A stretch of DNA of 61,498 nucleotides from Candidatus Woesearchaeota archaeon (GTDB taxonomy: Archaea > Nanobdellota > Nanobdellia > SCGC-AAA011-G17 > GW2011-AR18). Positions within the stretch are counted from its first letter, which is position 1; the number at the start of each line of letters is the position of its first letter. The stretch covers positions 1 to 61,498 of the forward strand of contig JACPCE010000004.1 in assembly GCA_016179945.1 (NCBI GenBank). The letters are read 5' to 3'. The translations under genes and the position numbers were made by a program. This document shows positions 35,185-43,685 of the stretch, piece by piece. The notes beneath the pieces were generated by a model that ran no database searches, was not told the DNA's origin, and saw only the letters and a program-made list of their open reading frames with translations.

Positions 35185-37089
35185 ATGAAAATTAGATTTA
35201 TTGTTGTGATATTGGGAATATTTTTAATGTTATCATTTCCTTTTTATGCTGAGGCTTATACTCAAGATTCTTCTAATCAAGAACCTGTTAATGATGTATC
35301 TAATGATTTTTCTGACAATCCTAACTTTGATCCTGTTCTTTGCAAAGAAAAAGGACCAAAAGAATTTTGGGTCAGTACAAGAGAAGATACAGTAGATGAT
35401 ATTCCTGGTGACTGCAAATGCAAAGATAAAAATGGCAATTGCAGTCTTAGAGCTGCTGTAATTGAAGCAAACGCTTATGAAGAAGGCAATGTAAAAATAA
35501 ATGTTCCAGCAGGAGTATATTCATTGACAATTTCAGGTCCTGATGAGGATAATTCATTTTCAGGTGATCTTGATATAACCCGTCCACTTACAATACAAGG
35601 CGCAGGAATAGGCAGAACAGTCATATTTGGAACAGGTCCTGATTTTGGCACTGATCCTTATGCTGTTTATGATTATTTTAATGGTGAAATTATGGATCGT
35701 ATTTTTCATATAAAAACTCATGAAGCATTATTTAATATTGTAAATATCAATGGTGTTGATATAAGAAATGGTTATGCATATAGTGGTGGTGGTGTATTTG
35801 TTGATCAATCAAATTTAAACCTAAATAATAGTCGTATATTTTTTAGTGCAGCATCATTTGAAGGCGGAGGCATCCATGTATTAAATGGTAAGTTAACATT
35901 AGGAAATAGTGAAATAAGGAATAATGTAGGTTTCTGGAGGGGTGGAGGGATAAGTTGTGATTCTCCTAACTATGCATATAACTCTTTAGATATTTTAAAT
36001 AGCAGTATAGGTTTGTCTTTAGATGCTGAAGTAGGCACAGGAAATAAGGCTCAATTAGGCTCTGGAGTTTATTCAGAAAATTGCAATATAAATATTAAAG
36101 AAAGTGTAATAAGAGCAAATACTGGTATTTCTAGATATGGAAGTGAGACATTTGGTGGAGGGATATTTATTGAAAGCGGACCTAAAATAAATATAATAAA
36201 AACAAAAATTTTCCAAAATGTAGCGAAATTTGGTGGTGGCTTATTTTTTAATTATAATTATCCTTATTCTGTTTATATGGAAAATAGTGATATATTCAAT
36301 AATGTTGCTCTAATGGCTGGTGGTGGAATTTACAATAATAATACAATATTAACTGTTAAATCAACTTCAATTAGAGATAATTCAGCTAGGCCTGTTTTTG
36401 AAGATAAGAAAACTAAAGAAGCAATGGGTGGCGGAATATTTAATAATATAAATGGTGTGCTTACCCTTTTATCAAGCACAATAAGCGGTAATGAAGCTTA
36501 CATTTTTGATGCACCATCACATGGCGGTGGAATTTACAGCTTAAGTTCAAAACCTATAACTATGAAAGATGTTACTGTAAGTGGTAATACTGCTAACTTT
36601 GGCGGTGGAATTTATTCAATATCCCCTGTTATTAATGGAATTCAATATACTGGTGGTTTTATTGCAAACAGTGTTACAATTACAGAAAATAAAGCAACTA
36701 AAAAAGATAATTTTCCAGAAACAGGAATTGGCGGTGGAATTCATGCACAAAGGTCTGAATTATCAAATACAATTTTAGCAGGTAATTTTGATGATAGTGG
36801 AAAAGGTCCTGATAATTTTGGCGGTACAATATGGTCTAATGGTTACAATCTAATAGGAATAGATCCTAAACTAGCACCTTTGGCAGATAATGGAGGACCA
36901 ACAAAGACTCATGGCCTTAAATATGGAAGCCCTGCTAAAGATACAGGAAGTCCAGAATCAGATCCAAGTAAATACGCATGCGAAAAAACAGATCAACGTG
37001 GTATTGCTCGTCCTCAAGGTCCAAGATGTGATATAGGGGCTTATGAAATAATGGTTAATTATAATAATAACGTTTTAATATTAGGTTAA
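35185..37089 (+). CDS. Secreted CSLREA-type parallel beta-helix protein
   Basis: A 634-residue secreted protein. The signal peptide is MKIRFIVVILGIFLMLSFPF with cleavage near AEA. CKCKDKNGNCSLRAAVIEAN (about 90-110) is a CSLREA domain, usual at the start of such proteins. It is followed by right-handed beta-helix turns with many GGGI and N-stacking repeats (GGGVFV, GGGIHV, GGGISC, GGGIYN). The end, RGIARPQGPRCDIGAYE, is the typical C-terminal cap of this bacterial-like family. There is no visible catalytic motif, and it is probably a surface or adhesion protein. Confidence 0.88.
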   Translation: MKIRFIVVILGIFLMLSFPFYAEAYTQDSSNQEPVNDVSNDFSDNPNFDPVLCKEKGPKEFWVSTREDTVDDIPGDCKCKDKNGNCSLRAAVIEANAYEEGNVKINVPAGVYSLTISGPDEDNSFSGDLDITRPLTIQGAGIGRTVIFGTGPDFGTDPYAVYDYFNGEIMDRIFHIKTHEALFNIVNINGVDIRNGYAYSGGGVFVDQSNLNLNNSRIFFSAASFEGGGIHVLNGKLTLGNSEIRNNVGFWRGGGISCDSPNYAYNSLDILNSSIGLSLDAEVGTGNKAQLGSGVYSENCNINIKESVIRANTGISRYGSETFGGGIFIESGPKINIIKTKIFQNVAKFGGGLFFNYNYPYSVYMENSDIFNNVALMAGGGIYNNNTILTVKSTSIRDNSARPVFEDKKTKEAMGGGIFNNINGVLTLLSSTISGNEAYIFDAPSHGGGIYSLSSKPITMKDVTVSGNTANFGGGIYSISPVINGIQYTGGFIANSVTITENKATKKDNFPETGIGGGIHAQRSELSNTILAGNFDDSGKGPDNFGGTIWSNGYNLIGIDPKLAPLADNGGPTKTHGLKYGSPAKDTGSPESDPSKYACEKTDQRGIARPQGPRCDIGAYEIMVNYNNNVLILG

Positions 37090-37119
37090 ATTTTTATACA
37101 AAGAATACTTTACAGAAAA

Positions 37120-37905
37120 ATGAGAACGAGAACAAAAGGAATTGGTTATCTTCTTATTTCTTCACTATTTGGCTGCAGTATAGAAAGGCCTTTGCCAATA
37201 CTTAGCGAAACACTTAGTGAAAAACCAGACTGTGGAAATTCAGTTGATTTAGGTAGAGAGAGAAAAAGATGTATGGTTAATTATGATTTTGATGATCAAT
37301 TCAATCCGCTTAAAGATTCATGCAATGGAAATGATGGTGATAATGTAAGTTCTATAGGAACAAAAGGTTATTCTAGATACGGAAGAAGTTTTAACAGCGA
37401 TGCTCATTTTACTGTAAGAAATAATGATTCTTTGGCATTAGAAAATAATTATTTGTTAGTGAAATTTTATGTTTTTTTAGCTTCTTATCCTAGAAATGGT
37501 AAATTTCACATATCTCATTCAGGAGATTTATCTGAAAAAACAACAGAAGGTGATCTTAGCTGGAAAGTTACAATAACTGATGGTCCAGGTTTTTTACGTT
37601 TTGATAAATCAGCTGATTGTTATAAAATGGATAGTGAATTTGGTAAAAATCCAATTAGCAATAAATTAATTCCAAATAGTGAATGGGTAGGAATAGAAGT
37701 TGTTTATGATGGAAAAGAAGTTGTTGGTACAATGTCGAGATCTTCAGGAGAAAAAGAAGAGATTTTAAGATATTATCCTGCGACTAGGGGCATATGCAGA
37801 CTACCAAAACAAACTGATTTATTTATAGGACATGATAGGGGTGCTGTAACATCAGATTTATCAACTTTTTTAGACAATGTTGAAATTAATAATTCGCCAG
37901 AATGA
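37120..37905 (+). CDS. Secreted lipoprotein, LamG/concanavalin-like
   Basis: A 261-residue protein. A short hydrophobic N-terminus ends in LLISSLFGCS, a lipobox with Cys19. The rest has beta-sandwich features of LamG-type domains: YDFDDQFNPLKDSCNGNDG, YGRSFNSDAHFTV, NSEWVGIEVVYDGKEVVGTM and a late FLDNVEI strand. It starts 30 nt after the beta-helix gene and is probably co-expressed. Carbohydrate binding is inferred from the fold only. Confidence 0.7.
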   Translation: MRTRTKGIGYLLISSLFGCSIERPLPILSETLSEKPDCGNSVDLGRERKRCMVNYDFDDQFNPLKDSCNGNDGDNVSSIGTKGYSRYGRSFNSDAHFTVRNNDSLALENNYLLVKFYVFLASYPRNGKFHISHSGDLSEKTTEGDLSWKVTITDGPGFLRFDKSADCYKMDSEFGKNPISNKLIPNSEWVGIEVVYDGKEVVGTMSRSSGEKEEILRYYPATRGICRLPKQTDLFIGHDRGAVTSDLSTFLDNVEINNSPE

Positions 37906-38029
37906 TTTTTCTACTTTCTTTATTATAACTAAATACAAATAATACATTTTTAATCCTTGGCAACAAGAAATAACTTTAGAATATTAAACTTAGGATATTC
38001 AAGTTTACTTTAAATAAGGTTTCTGAATG

Positions 38030-38308
38030 TTATTTTTCATCTACTTTCTTTATTATGTGATAGCCAAACTGAGTTTTTACAATGCCTAACTCCCCTTTTT
38101 TCAAATTAAAAGAAGCATTTTCAAACCCCCTAACCATTCTTCCCCTTCCAAACCATCCTAAATCTCCACCTTTTTTTCTGCTAGGACACTTTGATTCTTC
38201 CTGGGCAATTTTTTCAAAATTATAACCTGTATTAATTTTATTTAACAACTCATTTGCCTTTTCCTGAGATCCAACTAAAATATGTGAAACTTTTACTTCT
38301 TTTACCAT
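38030..38308 (-). CDS. Parvulin-type peptidyl-prolyl isomerase
   Basis: A 92-residue single-domain rotamase. It matches KVSHILVGSQEKANELL, FEKIAQEESKCPS, KKGGDLGWFGRGRMVRGFE and the final TQFGYHIIKK block. There is no signal peptide, so it is cytoplasmic. The length is exactly one catalytic domain, like bacterial PpiC and archaeal parvulins. It follows the ATPase gene by 11 nt on the same strand. Confidence 0.95.
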   Translation of the reverse strand: MVKEVKVSHILVGSQEKANELLNKINTGYNFEKIAQEESKCPSRKKGGDLGWFGRGRMVRGFENASFNLKKGELGIVKTQFGYHIIKKVDEK

Positions 38309-38319
38309 AGAAAAAGAAA

Positions 38320-39195
38320 TTAATTTTCTTTATTTAATTCTTTCTTTTTAAAATTTCCATAAGCCTTAGAGACTTTCTGAGACCAGAAACTAGGAAGCTC
38401 ATTAGAAATAAATCCCCTGTAATCATTTGAATAAATGTAAGCTAATCCTTTATTAGATTTTAAATCTTCAAATTCTTTTTTAACTTCTTCATAAATATCC
38501 TTAATCTTTTTTCTTTCAAAATCTCTCTGCAACAAAGAAGAAGGTTTTAAAATCATGTAATCTGTTTGTCTGATTGCATTTATTTCTATATTACTTGAAT
38601 TCTGAGAAATAAAAAGTAAAGACAAATCTTTATGCCTTGCTATCAACAATAAATTTGTCAAGAATTTATTCTTATCAGACATGCTTTCCCTTGAAGAAAA
38701 TTCAATCCCAGATTCATCTGCCAATAATACTGAACCATTTTCTATTTCGTCTACAGACTTAACTACATTAATCCAGTTTGGAAGATCATCTGCATTAAAT
38801 CCTAAGGCATAAATTTTCTTATTTGTCTTTGATTTAAATTGTTCCAGCAAAGCCATTCCTATTGCAGATTTTCCAGTTCCTCTTGCTCCTAAAATTATTC
38901 CTATAGTTGAATTAGAAGTAAATAACTTATTTAGAAATGAATTAAAGTTACCATTTAATGATTTTAATACCATAAATGGTCTTGGTCTGGGCTGGTTTTT
39001 TATTCTGCCTTTTTTTACTTTTTCATGAAATTTTTCAGTATTTTTCTTCTTTCTTTTATTCATCAAATATTTAATTCCCAGATAGATATATTTAAATAAA
39101 TAATAAATTCCTTTAAATAAATAATAGAATAGCTTACAAATCATTTTAAAAATGAACTTAATTCCTTTAAGATTTTTGGATTTTTTCCTTGACAT
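38320..39195 (-). CDS. Membrane-associated P-loop ATPase
   Basis: A 291-residue protein. The first 70 residues are basic with aromatic-rich hydrophobic segments (KLFYYLFKGIYYLFKYIYLGIKYLM), suggesting membrane contact. Walker A GARGTGKSAIGMALL lies near 105-119. VLLADESGIEF resembles Walker B with a following Glu, and LLFISQNS resembles a sensor Asn/Gln strand. The layout recalls Zot-like or HerA/FtsK-like translocating ATPases, but it is short. It is probably in one operon with the parvulin. Confidence 0.7.
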   Translation of the reverse strand: MSRKKSKNLKGIKFIFKMICKLFYYLFKGIYYLFKYIYLGIKYLMNKRKKKNTEKFHEKVKKGRIKNQPRPRPFMVLKSLNGNFNSFLNKLFTSNSTIGIILGARGTGKSAIGMALLEQFKSKTNKKIYALGFNADDLPNWINVVKSVDEIENGSVLLADESGIEFSSRESMSDKNKFLTNLLLIARHKDLSLLFISQNSSNIEINAIRQTDYMILKPSSLLQRDFERKKIKDIYEEVKKEFEDLKSNKGLAYIYSNDYRGFISNELPSFWSQKVSKAYGNFKKKELNKEN

Positions 39196-39280
39196 AGCTT
39201 TATTAAAACACCAAGTTATTTAAGATTTTTGGAATAATACTATGTTTTAGCAATATAGTATAAATTGGTGGAATTTGTGT

Positions 39281-40270
39281 TTAAATATTACTATTAATTA
39301 ATTCTTCAGACATTGGGAAATTATTTATTGATATATCTTCAAATATAGGGATAATTTCATAGTTTCCTATAATCGGATAATTATTCCTTAATTCTATTAT
39401 TAAATTTTGTAATTCTCTTTCATCTTTGATTCTTATATGCAATAATAAACTCCAAGAACCAAATAATTTTATTGATTGTGTTACAAATTTGTTATTTTTT
39501 GCATAGCTAAACAATTTCTTTTCTATTTCTCTTCCATAATTTTGAAATGAAATTAGAATTAAATATGCTTTATAATTAAGTTCATTAGATTTAATAAAAA
39601 TTCTATAACCACTAATAAGTTCTTTGTTCTCTAAATTTTTTATTCTATTCTGTATTGTTTTGTAATTGACTTTGCATTTCTTGCTTATTTCCAAGCTTGA
39701 CAATCTACAATTTGATTTTGTCTCATTTAATATTTGTAAGTCTATTTTGTCTAATTCAATTATTTTTTCTGGATTTTTAAAATCTAGTTTTATTGGTTCT
39801 AAAATTTTATTTTCATGCAAATATTTATGTTTATATAATTCATGATACAGTGCATAAACTGAATCATAATCTTTTAGTTTGTTTTGAAATTTATTAAATA
39901 ATTCATCTAGTAGTTTTTCAAATTCTTCATAATTATTTACAAATACAACTGCTAATAAATCCCATTTTCCTCCAACTATTGCCGCCCAATAGACCTTAGG
40001 GTGTTGTTTTAGATAATTAATTATTTCTTGTTTCTCCTGCTCTGAAATCTTATTCAACTGAAACAGAATTCTATATTGTTTGTATCCTATTTTTGATAGG
40101 TTTATTATTGTTCCAAATTGAGATATTATTTTATTTTCTATTAATTTATTTATTCTGTAATTTGTTACTTGGTGACTTAATCTTATGTTTTTAGCTAATT
40201 TTGATGTTGTTATTTTTGGATCTAAATCTAATTCTTGTAATATTTTCCTATCTTTAACATCTAGTTTCAT
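39281..40270 (-). CDS. Lrp/AsnC-type regulator with two HTH modules
   Basis: A 329-residue protein, about twice the usual Lrp length. Residues 1-60 (DVKDRKILQELDLDPKITTSKLAKNI) and about 172-230 (DKIDLQILNETKSNCRLSSLEISKKC) are each Lrp-type winged HTH domains, and each is followed by a ligand-binding-like alpha-beta region. It looks like an internal duplication or fusion of two Lrp proteins. It ends 7 nt from the RelE-like gene and lies on the same strand as the toxin-antitoxin pair upstream. Confidence 0.85.
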   Translation of the reverse strand: MKLDVKDRKILQELDLDPKITTSKLAKNIRLSHQVTNYRINKLIENKIISQFGTIINLSKIGYKQYRILFQLNKISEQEKQEIINYLKQHPKVYWAAIVGGKWDLLAVVFVNNYEEFEKLLDELFNKFQNKLKDYDSVYALYHELYKHKYLHENKILEPIKLDFKNPEKIIELDKIDLQILNETKSNCRLSSLEISKKCKVNYKTIQNRIKNLENKELISGYRIFIKSNELNYKAYLILISFQNYGREIEKKLFSYAKNNKFVTQSIKLFGSWSLLLHIRIKDERELQNLIIELRNNYPIIGNYEIIPIFEDISINNFPMSEELINSNI

Positions 40271-40277
40271 TTGTTAA

Positions 40278-40637
40278 TTATTTTTTCTTGTAACCAAAAA
40301 TTTTATTATATTTATCATGATTCATAATTTCTAAAATAAAACAAATTATTTCTATTTGATCTCCTTTTATTGTATATAACATTCTCCAGAAATTTGTAAG
40401 CTCAACTCTCCATAAGTTTTGCACACCATATTCTTTTGGGATTAAATTTTTACGTATATTTTCACCGTAGAACGGATTTGCTTTAATAAAATCTATTTTT
40501 TGTTTTATTGATTTTAATAATTGTATTTCTTCGCTATTTTCTTTTCCATTGCTAATTTGCCCACCAACTATTTCATTTAATTTTTTATATTCCTTATCTG
40601 CTTCATCTATAAGAATTACTCTAACTGATTTATTCAT
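40278..40637 (-). CDS. RelE/ParE-like toxin
   Basis: A 119-residue protein with the compact RelE-type pattern: N-terminal strand and helices, then NLWRVELTNFWRMLYTIKGDQIEIICFILEIMNHDKYNKIFGYKK, the typical strand-rich C-terminal half of mRNA interferases. It overlaps the upstream wHTH gene by 4 nt, as in type II toxin-antitoxin operons. Activity is inferred. Confidence 0.75.
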   Translation of the reverse strand: MNKSVRVILIDEADKEYKKLNEIVGGQISNGKENSEEIQLLKSIKQKIDFIKANPFYGENIRKNLIPKEYGVQNLWRVELTNFWRMLYTIKGDQIEIICFILEIMNHDKYNKIFGYKKK

Positions 40638-40918
40638 AATTCAGTTCCTCTTTTTATCATGCCCTCTAATTCCTTTCTTTCAGTAAATACCCAAAGAACA
40701 CCTTTTGTTCCAATTATTATTTTTCCACTAAGTTGCAAGTAGTCAAGTACTTGAATTAAAGTTCTATGCATTACCTTTTTTGGCAACCTTCTTTTTAATT
40801 CTGCTATAGTTATAACTTCTCCTATATTTTTTAGAACCTCTTCTATCATAAGAACTGTATTTAAAGTAGGAGAGTGAACTAATTTTTCTTTACTTTGTAT
40901 TTGGATTGCTTTTGACAT
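40634..40918 (-). CDS. Winged-helix antitoxin-like protein
   Basis: A 94-residue protein with a winged helix: TVLMIEEVLKNIGEVITIAELKRRLPKKVMHRTLIQVLDYLQLSGKIIIG. It precedes and overlaps the RelE-like gene, so it is the likely antitoxin and operon repressor. Such wHTH proteins are found with RelE toxins in archaea. Confidence 0.7.
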   Translation of the reverse strand: MSKAIQIQSKEKLVHSPTLNTVLMIEEVLKNIGEVITIAELKRRLPKKVMHRTLIQVLDYLQLSGKIIIGTKGVLWVFTERKELEGMIKRGTEL

Positions 40919-41097
40919 TTTTAATATTTAATTTATATAATTATATATCTAATTTAGATTAACTTATATATAAAACTATTGTTTTTTTGTATTTTATAAT
41001 ATAATAGTATAATTACTATATAAATATTACTAATTTACAAAAAATCTTAGGGAATATTTTAATTATAAGATTTACTTATTTATTTTTATGATAGAAA

Positions 41098-41448
41098 ATG
41101 GCTGAAAATAATTTAGAAACAAAATTAAAGTTAGTATTAATTAAAGAAATATCTAGATCACTTAAAATATTACGTGAATCTCAAATAAGACTTCTTGTAA
41201 AGGAAAAAAGGAAAAATTATACTGATGGTAACGGTTATTGGTCTGAAAAAAATATATTTACTTATATTGGTAAGGAGCAAGTATTAGTAACAAAAGAAGT
41301 AACTAGTCCGAGTTTTTATTATCGTGGAACTTATGCAAATTATGATACTCGTAGAGAAATTAGAGGAGTAATTGATATTAAAGATTTTTACAAAGAATTG
41401 AACTTAAATGAATTAAATTTAGTGCATAAAAAATTACATAGAGATTAA
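41098..41448 (+). CDS. Hypothetical protein, 116 aa
   Basis: Not recognised. It has a helical N-terminus (TKLKLVLIKEISRSLKILRESQIRLLVKEK) and an aromatic, strand-like second half (YWSEKNIFTYIGKEQVLVTKE, FYYRGTYANYDTRREI). It is the first of three closely packed genes (6 nt to the next). The leftward toxin-antitoxin pair shares its upstream region, which has several TATA-like stretches. Confidence 0.5.
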   Translation: MAENNLETKLKLVLIKEISRSLKILRESQIRLLVKEKRKNYTDGNGYWSEKNIFTYIGKEQVLVTKEVTSPSFYYRGTYANYDTRREIRGVIDIKDFYKELNLNELNLVHKKLHRD

Positions 41449-41454
41449 ATTAAA

Positions 41455-42072
41455 ATGACACAAAAGTTTTATCTTTCAAAAGGAATTATTCCTGTGTATT
41501 ATAACTCCATAAATGATGAAAAAATTGATTTTAGTAAGGACGATCCTATAACTATAATCAAAAAAACTTTGAAGAGTGATCCAAATAGAAGATTATATGA
41601 TGAAAGTACCTTTAATTCATTTAGAAAAGAAGAATGGTTTAAGGAAAATGGCTGGCTTGTATATGAATTACGACGTCATGAAATATCTGAAGAAATTCCT
41701 ACATATAAGGGTTGGACTCCTTCTTTTGACTTTATAAATTCTAGTTTTAAGTTTGAGGATGATGTTAGTTTAATAGAAGTTGGCAAACCAAGTTCTAAAA
41801 TTAATGAAGGAGCATATCAAGTAGGGGATGGTAAAGTTATAAAAGTGGATCCTTCGAAATTAAATTATGCAAGAGCAAATGTTGGAAGCATTGAACTAAT
41901 TGAAGCAAACAAAAATAGAATTGAAAAAACATTTGACAGGTTAAATGAAGCAAGAATAGATTTTATTTTATTTAGAACTTATAGGGCATGGCCTGCTGTT
42001 TGGGATAATATCTGCTTTTTTTCAATCGGGGATTTTGAAAATGAAAGGAAAGTTCGAATTAAATCATACTAA
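41455..42072 (+). CDS. Hypothetical protein, 205 aa
   Basis: Not recognised. Soluble and charged, with few Cys. Notable segments are FRKEEWFKENGWLVYELRRHE, VSLIEVGKPSSKINEGAY and FDRLNEARIDFILFRTYRAWPAVWDNICFFSIGDF. The 3' end overlaps the next gene by 38 nt in another frame. It probably works with its neighbours, but no function can be given. Confidence 0.5.
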   Translation: MTQKFYLSKGIIPVYYNSINDEKIDFSKDDPITIIKKTLKSDPNRRLYDESTFNSFRKEEWFKENGWLVYELRRHEISEEIPTYKGWTPSFDFINSSFKFEDDVSLIEVGKPSSKINEGAYQVGDGKVIKVDPSKLNYARANVGSIELIEANKNRIEKTFDRLNEARIDFILFRTYRAWPAVWDNICFFSIGDFENERKVRIKSY

Positions 42073-42319
42073 TAATGGAAGGCTTGAAACTTTGATAATA
42101 AATGAAATAAGTAAACAAGAAACAAAAAATAAAGTTTTACTTGGATCAGCTTATTGTGTAAACATAGGACATTGCGCTTACTTGGGAACTAGACACTGCA
42201 ATAATTTCTTGAGTAGGGTTAAATATTATTTTCTTGATGAAGAAGCTATTAATTTGAAAGATTATAGAAAAATGGAACCTAATGGGATTTGTGTGGAATT
42301 TTACAGTGATAAAAAATAG
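42035..42319 (+). CDS. Hypothetical Cys/His-containing protein, 94 aa
   Basis: Not recognised. It overlaps the previous gene by 38 nt; a second Met at 42041 would shorten the overlap slightly. The middle contains YCVNIGHCAYLGTRHCNNF, a Cys/His cluster that could bind metal. The overlap is long for this genome, so either this gene or the end of 41455 might be misread, though both frames look protein-like. Confidence 0.4.
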   Translation: MKMKGKFELNHTNNGRLETLIINEISKQETKNKVLLGSAYCVNIGHCAYLGTRHCNNFLSRVKYYFLDEEAINLKDYRKMEPNGICVEFYSDKK

Positions 42320-42365
42320 CAATATTAGAAGATATTGAAAATCTTACGGGATTTTCATAGAAAGA

Positions 42366-42373
42366 TATATAAA
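42366..42373 (+). promoter_or_regulatory. TATA box for the VapBC-like pair
   Basis: TATATAAA preceded by AGAAAGA. The ATG at 42410 lies 36 nt downstream, giving a short leader. Confidence 0.5.
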
Positions 42374-42409
42374 TAAGTATAACTTTAATTATACAATAAT
42401 ATAACTAAA

Positions 42410-42622
42410 ATGGGAATAGAAGTAACAGTAAAGAAATGGGGAAATTCTATGGGAATAATATTATCAAAACAAATTGTCGAAAAAGAAAAATTGAATGAAA
42501 ATGATAAAATATCGATACAAATCATTAAAGAAGCTAACTTTAAAAATGTTTTTGGATCTTTGAAAAGAAAGATGTCTGGTCAACAAATGAAGGATTTGGT
42601 GAGACAAGGATGGGAGAATTAA
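42410..42622 (+). CDS. AbrB/MazE-type antitoxin
   Basis: A 70-residue swapped-hairpin protein. VTVKKWGNSMGIILSKQIVEKEKLNENDKISI is the AbrB/SpoVT DNA-binding fold, and the tail would bind the toxin. It overlaps the PIN gene by 13 nt, the usual antitoxin-first order. Confidence 0.88.
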   Translation: MGIEVTVKKWGNSMGIILSKQIVEKEKLNENDKISIQIIKEANFKNVFGSLKRKMSGQQMKDLVRQGWEN

Positions 42623-42987
42623 TTGATTATTTTTTCGATACATATGCACTATACGAAATAATTATGGGCAATAAAGATTATAATAAATTTAGTGAAAAGA
42701 TAGGCATTATCACTACTAAACTTAATTTAATGGAACTACATTATACACTTTTATTGGACTTTGGTATTGATATAGCAAATAAATATTATAATAAATTTAT
42801 TGGATTTACTGTAGATATAGACGATGAAACTATAATTATTTCCAATCAATTCAGAGCGTCTATGAAAAAAAGAAAAATGTCTTATGTTGATTGTTTAGGT
42901 TATACAATTGCTAAAATTAGGGGAGTAAAATTTTTAACTGGTGATAAAGAATTTTTTGATTTAAATAATGTTGAATTTGTTAAATAA
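42610..42987 (+). CDS. PIN-domain toxin (VapC-like)
   Basis: A 125-residue PIN nuclease. The first acidic site is in YFFDTYALYEII, a Glu in NLMELHYTLLLD, and later Asp residues in SYVDCLGYTIAK and FLTGDKEFFDL. All four expected acidic positions are present. It pairs with the overlapping AbrB-type antitoxin in a VapBC-like system that would cut tRNA or rRNA when free. Confidence 0.88.
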   Translation: MGELIDYFFDTYALYEIIMGNKDYNKFSEKIGIITTKLNLMELHYTLLLDFGIDIANKYYNKFIGFTVDIDDETIIISNQFRASMKKRKMSYVDCLGYTIAKIRGVKFLTGDKEFFDLNNVEFVK

Positions 42988-43009
42988 TTATTTTAATATT
43001 TTATAATAA

Positions 43010-43477
43010 CTAATTACCAAACTTAATACTGTTAAATGTGTTACAACAGCTACAACACTTGCTTTTGGTTAAGGCAGCACCAACATTAGAAATAACACTA
43101 ATTATTACTGAACCAAATACTGCAATTATAACCCAAATATAACCTGGAATTAAAAATGAAGGTGTAATAAAAGCATAACCTAAGCCAATTAGTCCTTCTA
43201 CATATTTATCTAAACTAACATCAAAAATTACTCCAAATTTAGTTTCTTTATGGCTTAATCTAGCAACCCAACCATCACACAAATCACATAAACCACTTAA
43301 AATTAATGGAATAATAGCTAACAATAAAAAATGCTTGTAAATTAAATATGCAGCAATAATACCAAATATTAATCCAAGAAATGTAATTAAGTTTGGATTT
43401 ATTTTTAACATTACTAATTTGCTTATTGCTTTAGAAAACTTTGTATTATATAACCATTTTCTGTATCTATCAAGCAT
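43010..43477 (-). CDS. CDP-alcohol phosphatidyltransferase family protein
   Basis: A 155-residue membrane enzyme. The full signature DLCDGWVAR, then eight residues, FGVIFDVSLDK (D-x2-DG-x2-AR-x8-G-x3-D-x3-D) is present. The flanking hydrophobic segments give about four to five helices, fewer than the usual six. It would join a CDP-activated lipid to an alcohol such as inositol phosphate, serine or glycerol phosphate. A Cys-rich stretch (KSKCCSCCNTF) near the C-terminus is unusual. Confidence 0.88.
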   Translation of the reverse strand: MLDRYRKWLYNTKFSKAISKLVMLKINPNLITFLGLIFGIIAAYLIYKHFLLLAIIPLILSGLCDLCDGWVARLSHKETKFGVIFDVSLDKYVEGLIGLGYAFITPSFLIPGYIWVIIAVFGSVIISVISNVGAALTKSKCCSCCNTFNSIKFGN

Positions 43478-43685
43478 TATTTATTTTAGACTATTTTGCT
43501 TATATAATTATCGCTAAAATTTTTAATTCTCATATTGTTTATGCAAATACTTTTTTAGGCACGATCCATTAACTTATTAAGGTATTGAATTTAATTATAT
43601 TTGTCTTAAAAAATCTGAAAAACTTACAAAATTTATGGAAATTTTTTACCGTAATGTTTAATAATAATTATCTTATCGAATTTTC

